A DNA stretch of 64,000 nt. Source: Oceanidesulfovibrio indonesiensis. GTDB taxonomy: Bacteria; Desulfobacterota; Desulfovibrionia; Desulfovibrionales; Desulfovibrionaceae. The position numbers were made by a program, and so were the translations under genes. The first letter of the stretch is position 1, and every line of letters begins with the position of its first letter. Below, one piece after another: positions 1-9,875 of the stretch. Location of the stretch: the NCBI RefSeq assembly GCF_007625075.1, contig NZ_QMIE01000002.1:62001-126000 (forward strand). Direction: 5' to 3'. Under the pieces are notes generated by a model that saw only the letters and a list, made by a program, of their open reading frames with translations, was not told where the DNA came from and made no database searches.

Positions 1-760
1 TAACCCCAGCCCTGTCACCAAGACTTTTTGCATACAGTCTGGCCTCTCTGGCCGCTTTTCGGCCGCGGGGTGTGCACAGTCGGCGCATCAGTTCCATGAT
101 GTAGAAAAGCACGATCCGTGTCGTATCGCAAAACGGTTTGTAATTGCTTCGGTGCGCGGGATCGTCGGGATAAATCACCTGTATGGGAGCGGACAAGATC
201 AGCAGCTTGGCCAGGGCGATTTTGAGCAAAACCTCGCTTTCCGATGCGAAGCGCTCCATCCTGAGGTTCTGCAACACATCCTTGCAGGCGTGGAGGTCGT
301 AAACCCGGAATCCGCATTGGGAGTCCTGGATGTTCTGGTGGCAGAAGGCTGAGGCCACGCTGCTGGATAAACGGTTGCCGAAGCGGCGGGCTGGAGGCAT
401 GTCCGTCAGATCGTGCATGCGGGAGCCCATAAGCAAGGCAGGGCGTTTGCGCGCGAAAAAATCCAGAAGCCTGGACAGGTCGTTTGGATCATGCTGCAGG
501 TCGCTGTCCATCGTGACGGCGGCGTCGTAGCCCTGGTCGATGGCCCATTTGAACCCGGCGCGCAAGGCTGCGCTCTTGCCTCTGTTCTCAGGAAAGCGAA
601 TGGTGTGGACCTCAGGAAACGCCCGGGCTACAGCCAGTGTTTCGTCTTGTGAACCATCGTCCACTACGAGGATGTCGAGGGAGTGCGCTCGGAGTGCCCG
701 GAGCAGGAAATCCAGAGTCGACGAGGCGTTGTAGGCGGGGATGATGACACAGGTGCGCAT
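1..760 (-). CDS. Family 2 glycosyltransferase (partial, runs off window start)
   Basis: The reading frame is open from the ATG at 760 to base 1 (253 codons) without a stop, so the C-terminus lies outside the window. The product begins MRTCVIIPAYNASSTLDFLL and contains the GT-A hallmarks VVDDGSQDET (nucleotide-sugar binding) and TMDSDLQHDP (DxD-type metal site), as in DPM1/DPG-synthase-like GT2 enzymes that act on lipid carriers. It starts 28 nt after the thioesterase stop, so it probably belongs to the same minus-strand operon as the thioesterase, acyl carrier protein and lipoprotein. The acceptor is unknown. The Shine-Dalgarno sequence is weak, so the start is less certain than the family. 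Confidence 0.85.
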   Translation of the reverse strand, partial: MRTCVIIPAYNASSTLDFLLRALRAHSLDILVVDDGSQDETLAVARAFPEVHTIRFPENRGKSAALRAGFKWAIDQGYDAAVTMDSDLQHDPNDLSRLLDFFARKRPALLMGSRMHDLTDMPPARRFGNRLSSSVASAFCHQNIQDSQCGFRVYDLHACKDVLQNLRMERFASESEVLLKIALAKLLILSAPIQVIYPDDPAHRSNYKPFCDTTRIVLFYIMELMRRLCTPRGRKAAREARLYAKSLGDRAGV

Positions 761-788
761 GTCCCAGGCCGTGCCGCGTATGTTCGAG

Positions 789-1223
789 TCAGTGCATTGT
801 TCCGACTTCAAAGTACCGCGCCAGTCTGTGGATTCTTTTTTCGAGTTCGCCTTTGAGTTTGTAGACCATGGTTCCGTTGCTTTTCAGAAGGACCTGGTGG
901 GTGCTGCCGCGGACCATGCACGTGCGGTCTTCGGCATCGACGATTTCGAAGGCGAAAACCAGCCTGGCTACGTCCTGAGGCAGCAATGTCAGGCGGACCG
1001 TTAGTTTTTGGTTGTATCGCGCCGGTGCTTTGTAATCGCATTCCAGATGGATGATCGGAGCGATGAACCCCAGATCGACCAGCTGGTTCGGCAAGAGGTC
1101 CACGGATTCCAGGACCTCGGTGCGCGCCACCTCGACATAGGCGAAGTAGTTTGCGTACCAGACCATTCCCCACTGGTCGGCTTCGTTAAACCGCACTGTG
1201 ACGTTGGTCTCGTGCCAGTGCAT
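789..1223 (-). CDS. 4HBT/YbgC-family acyl-CoA (acyl-ACP) thioesterase
   Basis: This 144-residue single hot-dog-domain protein carries the 4-hydroxybenzoyl-CoA thioesterase signature near the N-terminus (RFNEADQWGMVWYANYF, with Asp16 as the likely catalytic acid). Its length is typical of YbgC-like enzymes that hydrolyse thioesters of CoA or acyl carrier protein. It lies 14 nt downstream of an acyl carrier protein gene and 28 nt upstream of a glycosyltransferase. That context favours release or processing of an ACP-bound acyl chain over general CoA housekeeping. The family is clear; the substrate is inferred from context. Confidence 0.85.
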   Translation of the reverse strand: MHWHETNVTVRFNEADQWGMVWYANYFAYVEVARTEVLESVDLLPNQLVDLGFIAPIIHLECDYKAPARYNQKLTVRLTLLPQDVARLVFAFEIVDAEDRTCMVRGSTHQVLLKSNGTMVYKLKGELEKRIHRLARYFEVGTMH

Positions 1224-1237
1224 GCACGTGCCGTTCT

Positions 1238-1510
1238 TCAGTTTTTTTTCGATTCGATGAAATCGGCCAGCGCGCTGATGGACGCGAAAGCCTGGCGGCC
1301 AACTTCTTCATCTTCGATTTCAACGCCATAGTCCCTTTCGATCTGCACGACCAGAGTGAGGGCGTCTACTGAGTCAAGCCCGAGCCCATCATCGCCGAAA
1401 AGCGGAGCGTCATCCTGAATGTCGTGAGCCGCAACATCCTCGAGGTTGAGGCAGCTTATGACCATCTCTTTGAGTTCGTTCTTAAAACTGGTTTGCGTCA
1501 TCGTAACCAT
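1238..1510 (-). CDS. Acyl carrier protein
   Basis: The product is a 90-residue acidic helical-bundle protein with the phosphopantetheine attachment motif GLDSVDALTLV; the serine is about residue 47. DSV replaces the usual DSL, as in many specialised carrier proteins of aryl-polyene or dialkylresorcinol-type clusters. Two ATGs (1510 and 1501) are possible starts; the longer is given. It sits between a lipoprotein (10 nt upstream) and a thioesterase, so it is probably a pathway-specific carrier rather than the housekeeping AcpP. Confidence 0.85.
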   Translation of the reverse strand: MVTMTQTSFKNELKEMVISCLNLEDVAAHDIQDDAPLFGDDGLGLDSVDALTLVVQIERDYGVEIEDEEVGRQAFASISALADFIESKKN

Positions 1511-1520
1511 CGGGCTGTCT

Positions 1521-2156
1521 CTACTTGCCGAGCGCCTGGAGTAAGAAGTTGCCTGTCCTGTTGGCCACGGTCTGGAAGATATGGTCCAGCAGGGAGAAGG
1601 AATCGGCCGGGCTCCATGAAGCGGTTTCGCGGCAGTAGATGCGCATGGAGGGCTCGCTCTTGCCCGGTTCGTATATCTCGACCACAGCGGCGCCGGCAGC
1701 TTTGCCCGCGCCGAAGCCGACTATGAACCGCGCGCCGCGATTGCCTGGGGTGCATTCCACCACGTAGGAAACCACGCGCAGGCCGTTGGGATCCTTGGGG
1801 ACGGAGGACAGATAATTTTCAATCCCGTTCACATAGGTCTTGATGAACGGTGTGGGAGAAAAGCCCTGAATAACCGGGACGTACCGCGGAGAATCGCTGG
1901 CCTGCAGGTCTATGGTGTTGTAGCTGCGCAGGTTGGCGGCCGGGTCCTGCCAGACCAGCAGGTTGGGCGCGCCCTTGACCATGCCCTGGATATAGGCGTC
2001 CGCATTGAAGCCGTGGTCCGGGAAGTCGGCGATCGTCTTAACCTGGGCGGGGGCCGGGGCGGCAGCAGCGCTGCCTGCGGTTTGCTTCTTGCAGCCGGCG
2101 ACAGCGAGAGCCATAACCATGAGCACCAGGATGACGGCAGTGGAAAGCTTTTTCAC
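1521..2156 (-). CDS. Exported lipoprotein, DUF4410-like
   Basis: This 211-residue product starts at a GTG preceded by GAGGA at 6 nt spacing. It has a lipoprotein signal peptide with lipobox LAVAGC (Cys22) followed by an Ala/Pro-rich linker. The C-terminal half contains the glycine-rich stretch GARFIVGFGAGKAAGAAVVE, which resembles DUF4410 lipoproteins. It should be anchored in a membrane after lipidation. It is the first gene of the minus-strand operon with ACP, thioesterase and glycosyltransferase. Its function is unknown; a role in envelope delivery of the acylated product is only inferred from the operon. Confidence 0.65.
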   Translation of the reverse strand: MKKLSTAVILVLMVMALAVAGCKKQTAGSAAAAPAPAQVKTIADFPDHGFNADAYIQGMVKGAPNLLVWQDPAANLRSYNTIDLQASDSPRYVPVIQGFSPTPFIKTYVNGIENYLSSVPKDPNGLRVVSYVVECTPGNRGARFIVGFGAGKAAGAAVVEIYEPGKSEPSMRIYCRETASWSPADSFSLLDHIFQTVANRTGNFLLQALGK

Positions 2157-2406
2157 ATTGTTCCTCGCAGCTGAAGGTTTTGCCCGGGCGGTATTGTTCC
2201 AAATGACGAAACAGACAGGTCAAGGCCGACACATGTGACTGAAGTCAGGGCAAACGCAAGAAATAACGATATCGAGGCCAGGGAATACCCCAACGCGAGC
2301 TTTGTTGTCAACTCGCCGTGCTTGAGGATTGTGTAAATATTCAGGATATATATCTTGGGGGCGCAGCGACCGGGGCCCTGTGCCGACCACCAGGGATAAG
2401 GAAGAA

Positions 2407-2434
2407 AAAGGCGCCACCCGTAGGCGGCGCCTTT
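2407..2434 (-). terminator. Rho-independent terminator of the glycerol ABC operon
   Basis: Perfect 9-bp inverted repeat AAAGGCGCC / GGCGCCTTT around a 10-nt loop. On the minus strand it is followed by TTTTCTTC. It lies 27 nt beyond the glpV stop and closes the minus-strand glp operon. Confidence 0.8.
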
Positions 2435-2460
2435 GCGCTTATGGAATGAGATTGGAGGGG

Positions 2461-4209
<1,749 letters not shown>

Positions 4210-4270
4210 AGCCACCTCCTAGCGCATTGCAGGTTGTTGGAATTACGCCATGGTAAGTGTGTCATTAAAA

Positions 4271-4299
4271 ACGTGTATTACAACTATTCTGTTACACGT
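4271..4299 (-). terminator. Possible attenuator between glpU and glpV
   Basis: Inverted repeat ACGTGTA / TACACGT (7 bp, 15-nt loop). On the minus strand the 3' arm runs directly into TTTTTA. It lies in the 111-nt gap between the glpU stop and glpV. The stem is AT-rich and weak, so partial termination or an RNA-processing/stability hairpin is as likely as full termination. Confidence 0.4.
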
Positions 4300-4320
4300 C
4301 CAAAGAAGAATTGCATATCG

Positions 4321-4599
4321 TTAGCCCCACCGGAGCATTGCCGCCAGAAAAGCCAGCGCAAGCGCCAGCCCGATCCACAAGGATAGATGCGTGAGCCCGA
4401 CCCAGGCCAGCAGGATGTACGCGCCGCCCAGAAGACCCATGAAGAGCCTGTCCCCTCGGGTAGTGGTCAAGGGCAGGAGCCCCCGCCGGGGCACGGTGGG
4501 AGAAACGACCTCCCACACGGCCATTATCGTGAGCAGCACTCCGATGAAGATGAAGAATCCGGCAGTAACCGGTGTCCATGCCATCCATTCGAAATCCAT
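4321..4599 (-). CDS. glpU: GlpU-like small membrane subunit (DUF2160)
   Basis: This 92-residue protein has two or three hydrophobic segments (residues about 8-30, 50-68 and 70-90) and no catalytic motif. It matches the DUF2160 type of small membrane protein found in glycerol ABC operons as GlpU. It lies 18 nt after glpQ with an AGGGAGG ribosome binding site. In R. leguminosarum glpU belongs to the glycerol transport operon but its biochemical role is not defined. The assignment rests on size, membrane character and exact position between the permease and binding-protein genes. Confidence 0.75.
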   Translation of the reverse strand: MDFEWMAWTPVTAGFFIFIGVLLTIMAVWEVVSPTVPRRGLLPLTTTRGDRLFMGLLGGAYILLAWVGLTHLSLWIGLALALAFLAAMLRWG

Positions 4600-4617
4600 G
4601 GTCGCGGCCTCCCTTGC

Positions 4618-5421
4618 TTAGACGCGGCCCAGGGCGAAGCCCTTTGCCAGGTGGTTGCGCACGAACCAGATGACCAGCGCGCCGGGCACGATGGTCAGAA
4701 TGCCGGCGGCGGCCAGAAGTCCCCAGTCGAGCCCCGTGGCGCTCACGGTCCGCGTCATGGTCGCGGCTATGGGCTTGGCGTTCGTGGTGGTCAGGGTGCG
4801 CGCCAGCAGGAGCTCCACCCAGCTGAACATGAAGCAGAAGAAAGCAGTGACGCCGATGCCGGCGCGGATGAGCGGCAGGAAAATGGTGATGAAGAAGCGG
4901 GGGAAACTGTAGCCGTCGATGAAGGCCGTCTCGTCGATTTCCTTGGGAACGCCGGACATGAAGCCTTCCAGAATCCAGACCGCGAGCGGCACGTTGAACA
5001 GGCAGTGGGACAGAGCCACCGCGATGTGCGTGTCGATGAGGCCGAAAGTGGAGTAGAGTTGGAAAAATGGCAGCAGGAAGACTGCCGGCGGCGCCATACG
5101 GTTGGTAAGCAGCCAGAAGAAGACGTGCTTGTCGCCGATGAACCGGTAGCGCGAAAAGGCATACGCCGCCGGCAGCGCGGTGACGAGCGAGATGATCGTG
5201 TTGAGCGTTACGTAGATGATGGAGTTGATGTAGCCCGAGTACCAGGAAGGATCACTGAATATTTTGAGATAATTGGCAAAGGTCGGATTCTCGGGGTACA
5301 GGGAGAAGGCTCCCAGGATGTCCGCGTTGGTGCGCAGGGACATGTTGAGCATCCAGTAGATGGGCAGAATCAGGAGCAGCAGGTAGATGATCAGCCCGAC
5401 GTGTTTCTTTTGCAGTCTCAT
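4618..5421 (-). CDS. glpQ: Glycerol ABC transporter permease GlpQ
   Basis: This 267-residue inner-membrane permease of the MalG type has six predicted transmembrane helices and the cytoplasmic EAA loop (EIDETAFIDGYSFPRFF) that contacts the ATPase subunits. The start is the ATG at 5421, which overlaps the glpP stop (ATGA), indicating translational coupling; longer upstream extensions of the frame run through glpP and are not real. It would pair with GlpP to form the glycerol channel. Confidence 0.88.
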   Translation of the reverse strand: MRLQKKHVGLIIYLLLLILPIYWMLNMSLRTNADILGAFSLYPENPTFANYLKIFSDPSWYSGYINSIIYVTLNTIISLVTALPAAYAFSRYRFIGDKHVFFWLLTNRMAPPAVFLLPFFQLYSTFGLIDTHIAVALSHCLFNVPLAVWILEGFMSGVPKEIDETAFIDGYSFPRFFITIFLPLIRAGIGVTAFFCFMFSWVELLLARTLTTTNAKPIAATMTRTVSATGLDWGLLAAAGILTIVPGALVIWFVRNHLAKGFALGRV

Positions 5422-6290
5422 CCTTTGTCTCCCGTTCCAACGGCTTGCAGTGCTTGATAGAAAAGGAAGCAGAACAGCAGCACGATGAGGAAGTAAATCA
5501 GGGAGAAGGCCGCAGCCGGTCCCAGATCGAACTGCCCCACGGCGACCTTCACCAGATAGATGGACAGGAAGGTTGTGGAGTTGCCGGGTCCTCCACCTGT
5601 GAGGACGAAGGGTTCCGCGTAGATAAGGAAGCTGTCCATGAAGCGCAGAAGCAGCGCTATGGTGAGCACGCCTCGCATCTTGGGCAGCTGGATGTAGCGA
5701 AACACGGCCCAGCGGGAGGCTCCGTCGATCTTCGCCGCCTGGTAGTATGCCTCGGGAATGGCCCGCAGGCCGGCATATGCGAGCAATGCAACCAGCGGCG
5801 TCCAGTGCCAGACTTCCATGAGCATCACCGTTATCCAGGCGTCCAGGGGGCTGCCTGTGTGGTCGAACGGTATGCCCGCGCTGTTGATGAGCGCGCCCAT
5901 GAGGCCGATGTCCGGCCTGGTGAAGATGATCCAGATAGTGCCGATGACGTTCCACGGAATGAGCAGGGGCAGTGCCAGCAGCACCAGCACCAGAGAGGCG
6001 GTCCAGCCCTTTTTGGGCATGGCCAGGGCGATGAGCACGCCCAGCGGCATCTCGATGAGCAGCACCAGGCCAGAGAACATGAACTGCCGCCAGAGCGCGG
6101 CGTGGAGGCGTTCGTCGTGCAGCACCTCGCGGAACCACTCCGCGCCGATGAAGAATCGCTGGCCAGGGCCGAAGATGTCCTGCACCGAGTAGTTCACCAC
6201 CGTCATCAAGGGGATGATGGCGCTGAACGCCACGATGACGAAAACGGGTATGACCAGGAACCAGGCTCTGTTGTTGTCCCATTTGACCAT
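5418..6290 (-). CDS. glpP: Glycerol ABC transporter permease GlpP
   Basis: This 290-residue MalF-type permease starts at the ATG at 6290 (MVKWDNNRAWF), 5 nt after the glpT stop. It shows six hydrophobic segments and an EAA loop (EAYYQAAKIDGASRWAVFRY). It partners GlpQ in the membrane and is energised by GlpS and GlpT. Gene overlap with glpQ and tight spacing to glpT support a single transcript. Confidence 0.88.
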   Translation of the reverse strand: MVKWDNNRAWFLVIPVFVIVAFSAIIPLMTVVNYSVQDIFGPGQRFFIGAEWFREVLHDERLHAALWRQFMFSGLVLLIEMPLGVLIALAMPKKGWTASLVLVLLALPLLIPWNVIGTIWIIFTRPDIGLMGALINSAGIPFDHTGSPLDAWITVMLMEVWHWTPLVALLAYAGLRAIPEAYYQAAKIDGASRWAVFRYIQLPKMRGVLTIALLLRFMDSFLIYAEPFVLTGGGPGNSTTFLSIYLVKVAVGQFDLGPAAAFSLIYFLIVLLFCFLFYQALQAVGTGDKG

Positions 6291-6295
6291 GTCGC

Positions 6296-7387
<1,092 letters not shown>

Positions 7388-7426
7388 GTATTGCTCCCTT
7401 CCCTTTACTCGGCCTGCGGAGTCCGC

Positions 7427-8503
7427 CTAGTCCAGCGCCGGGGACCTGGTGAGATGGCCGGTCTCGTCGAAGACATAGAAACATCTGGGCTGCACGTACA
7501 CGTGGATGAGGCTGCCGCCCTTGTACTGGTGCACGCCTTCTTCCTCCAGCACCAGGGACCTGTTGCGGTAGTGGAAATGGACGAAAGTCTGCGACCCGTT
7601 GATCTCGGCCAGTTCGACGGTGGAGGCGATTTCGATGTCCTCGTCGGTCTGGCGGTGCGTGGAAAAATGGTGCGAACGGATGCCGAAAGTATAGGGTCCG
7701 GCGGGCAGGTCGCGCAGGTGGCCGGTGAGCGGGAAGCGAATGCCAATGCGCAGCTGGGCCTCGCCTTCGCCAACGTCGGCGTGGATGAAGTTGATGGGCG
7801 GGTCGCTGAAGACTTCGGCGACTTTCATTGTGGCCGGCTTCTGGTAGACCTCGCTGGTGGGGCCGGATTGCAGGATGCGGCCCTCATGCATGACGATAAT
7901 GTTGCCGCCCAGCATGAGCGCTTCGGTGGGCTCCGTGGTGGTGTAGACTACGATGGACTCGCGTTTGGCGAAGATTGAAAGCAGCTCTTGGCGTAGTTCC
8001 TCGCGCAGTTTGTAGTCCAGGTTCACCAGCGGCTCGTCGAGAAGCAGCAGGCCGGTTTCGTTCACCAGGGCGCGGGCAATGGCCGTGCGTTGCTGCTGGC
8101 CGCCGGAAAGCTCCACGGGAAGCCGGTCGAGCAGATGGTCGATATGCAGGATGGAGGCTACGCGGCGGACGCGTTTGTCCACCTCGTCCTTGGGCAGTCC
8201 GCGCAGCGGAGAAGCGATGTTCTTATAAATGGAAAGGGACGGATAGTTGATGAACTGCTGGTAGACCATGGCCACGTCGCGCTTGCGCACGGACATGCCC
8301 GTCACGTCCTTGTCGTCCACCAGGACAGCCCCTTTGTTGGTGGGGCGATCCAGGCCGGCCATGACACGGAGCAGCGTGGTTTTTCCGGCAAGTGTGCGGC
8401 CCAGGACCACGTACCGGGAACCGGGGTGCAACTCGAGATTGATGTTCTCGAGGTAAATTTCCTGATCAACGACCCTGTCGACGTCTTTGAGCACAAGCCC
8501 CAT
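7427..8503 (-). CDS. glpS: Glycerol ABC transporter ATP-binding protein GlpS
   Basis: This 358-residue MalK-like ABC ATPase has an unusual but functional-looking Walker A (GRTLAGKTT), a canonical signature (LSGGQQQR) and a Walker B with the catalytic Glu (LLLLDEP). The H-loop histidine is absent: VVYTTTEPTEAL replaces the usual VTHDxxEA. The C-terminal third is a TOBE-like domain. It is the first transport gene after glpR, with CGAAA repeats (8607-8640) in front of it, and lies 39 nt before glpT. It would contribute the intact signature to the active site built on the GlpT Walker motifs. Confidence 0.87.
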   Translation of the reverse strand: MGLVLKDVDRVVDQEIYLENINLELHPGSRYVVLGRTLAGKTTLLRVMAGLDRPTNKGAVLVDDKDVTGMSVRKRDVAMVYQQFINYPSLSIYKNIASPLRGLPKDEVDKRVRRVASILHIDHLLDRLPVELSGGQQQRTAIARALVNETGLLLLDEPLVNLDYKLREELRQELLSIFAKRESIVVYTTTEPTEALMLGGNIIVMHEGRILQSGPTSEVYQKPATMKVAEVFSDPPINFIHADVGEGEAQLRIGIRFPLTGHLRDLPAGPYTFGIRSHHFSTHRQTDEDIEIASTVELAEINGSQTFVHFHYRNRSLVLEEEGVHQYKGGSLIHVYVQPRCFYVFDETGHLTRSPALD

Positions 8504-8597
8504 TGAACGTTCCCCTCGGCTGGTTCCGGCAAGGAGTTAAGCAAGGCTGATCGGTTTGTTTCGGGTTGGTTTCAATTTGATAACATCGACATGAATT

Positions 8598-8640
8598 TTT
8601 CTCAATCGAAAGCGAAAGCGAAAATGAGAAAAAAACGAAA
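8598..8640. promoter_or_regulatory. Candidate GlpR operator upstream of glpS
   Basis: Between glpR and glpS lie CGAAA pentamers at 8607, 8613, 8619 and 8636; the first three are spaced exactly 6 bp. The leading 15 bases, TTTCTCAATCGAAAG (8598-8612), recur with one mismatch at 9694-9708 in front of glpA. DeoR-family repressors commonly bind short direct repeats of this kind. Binding by GlpR is inferred from position and recurrence. Confidence 0.55.
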
Positions 8641-8664
8641 AAAAACGCAGTGCGGACCGGATCC

Positions 8665-9528
8665 CTATGCCGGGGGCTGGGCCACGAAGAGTTGCACGTT
8701 CGCCCGCTCCAGCGCCTCGGTCAGGGGTTGTGGGGGCATGAGGTCCGTGAACAGCGCGTCGATGTCCTCAAGCGTCCCCATGCGAACCATGGCGTTGCGG
8801 CCGAACTTGGAATGGTCAGCCACCAGATACACCTTCCGCGAGTTCTCGATAATCGCCTGGGCGGCGCGCACTTCGCGGTAGTCATAATCCAGCAGGGTGC
8901 CGTCCAGGTCGATGCCGCTGATGCCGATGATGCCGTAGTCGGCCTTGAACTGGCCGATGAAGTCGATGGCGGACTCGCCCACGATGCCGCAGTCCCGGTG
9001 GCGCACAAGGCCGCCGGCCACCAGGGTTTCGATGTTCTCGTTGCCGCGCAGGATGGTGGCCACGTTGAGATTGTTCGTGATGACCCGCAACCGCTCATGC
9101 CCGTGCAGGGCCTTGGCGACTTCTTCGGTGGTGGTGCCGATGTTGATGAACAGGGAAGCTCTCGAAGGAATATTCTCCGCCACCATTCGGGCAATGCGCT
9201 GCTTCTCTGCCTGGTAGAGTATCTGCCGGTTGGAGTAGTCCAGGTTCTCGGTGCTGAAAGTCATTCCCACGCCGCCGTGGTGGCGCTGGACCAGGCCCTT
9301 TGCGCACAGGGTGTTGATGTCCCGGCGCACGGTCTGGGGAGTGACGTTGAAGGTGCCCGCCAGGTCCTGAACCGTGACGAATCCCTGTTCCTGGATGATG
9401 TCGAACATCTGCTTGTGGCGTTTGACGACGGAGGCGTGTTTGACGTCCTGGTGGAATGCCTGCTCGCGGCTGGTGGGAAGGTGGCAGGAGCTGCCTTCGA
9501 CAAGAGGCGGAACCCGGTTTTGAGGCAT
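8665..9528 (-). CDS. glpR: DeoR-family glycerol-3-phosphate regulon repressor GlpR
   Basis: This 287-residue repressor has an N-terminal DeoR helix-turn-helix at about residues 36-92 (FVTVQDLAGTFNVTPQTVRR) and a C-terminal DeoRC sugar-phosphate sensor domain with the IGTTTEEVAKAL phosphate-binding loop. An N-terminal extension of about 35 residues precedes the HTH, so an internal start is possible. The gene sits between the importer genes, read in the same direction, and the divergent glpA operon, the classic place for a local regulator. Glycerol-3-phosphate as inducer is inferred from the family and context. Confidence 0.85.
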   Translation of the reverse strand: MPQNRVPPLVEGSSCHLPTSREQAFHQDVKHASVVKRHKQMFDIIQEQGFVTVQDLAGTFNVTPQTVRRDINTLCAKGLVQRHHGGVGMTFSTENLDYSNRQILYQAEKQRIARMVAENIPSRASLFINIGTTTEEVAKALHGHERLRVITNNLNVATILRGNENIETLVAGGLVRHRDCGIVGESAIDFIGQFKADYGIIGISGIDLDGTLLDYDYREVRAAQAIIENSRKVYLVADHSKFGRNAMVRMGTLEDIDALFTDLMPPQPLTEALERANVQLFVAQPPA

Positions 9529-9617
9529 ACGGATATCCCTGGATTGTTTTCAGTTATGAAAAAATAAAACCATTTTGTGTTCTTTTCCGAAAAAAAATAA
9601 TGACGATATATGCGCTC

Positions 9618-9638
9618 TATGGTACCTTCTTTACCATA
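9618..9638. promoter_or_regulatory. Inverted repeat in the glpR-glpA intergenic region
   Basis: Perfect 7-bp dyad TATGGTA-N7-TACCATA, about 90 bp upstream of glpR and about 240 bp upstream of glpA. It could be an operator for either promoter; the protein binding it is unknown. Confidence 0.4.
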
Positions 9639-9693
9639 AAAGACGCCGGATTGTAACTTGTGTCAGGAAAAAGGCATACGCTGTGAGCGATGA

Positions 9694-9708
9694 TTTCTCA
9701 ACCGAAAG
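9694..9708. promoter_or_regulatory. Second copy of the candidate GlpR operator, upstream of glpA
   Basis: TTTCTCAACCGAAAG matches 14 of 15 bases of the element in front of glpS (8598-8612). It is followed by TTTTCG and TTCG half-site-like words up to 9728. Placement in the glpA leader supports common control of uptake and oxidation genes. Confidence 0.5.
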
Positions 9709-9875
9709 ATAAAGGTTTTCGTTTTCTTCGCATACTGTGATTTGGTTCGTCTGTAGTGGGCGATTCCCGATGCCGGGCGATTGCTCCTTCCATGTGTGGG
9801 GCATCTCTCAGAACCCGGAACATGCGGGGCCGGATCGGGCGTCAACCCGGCGCAGGGCGCGAGAAGGAGGCGGCA

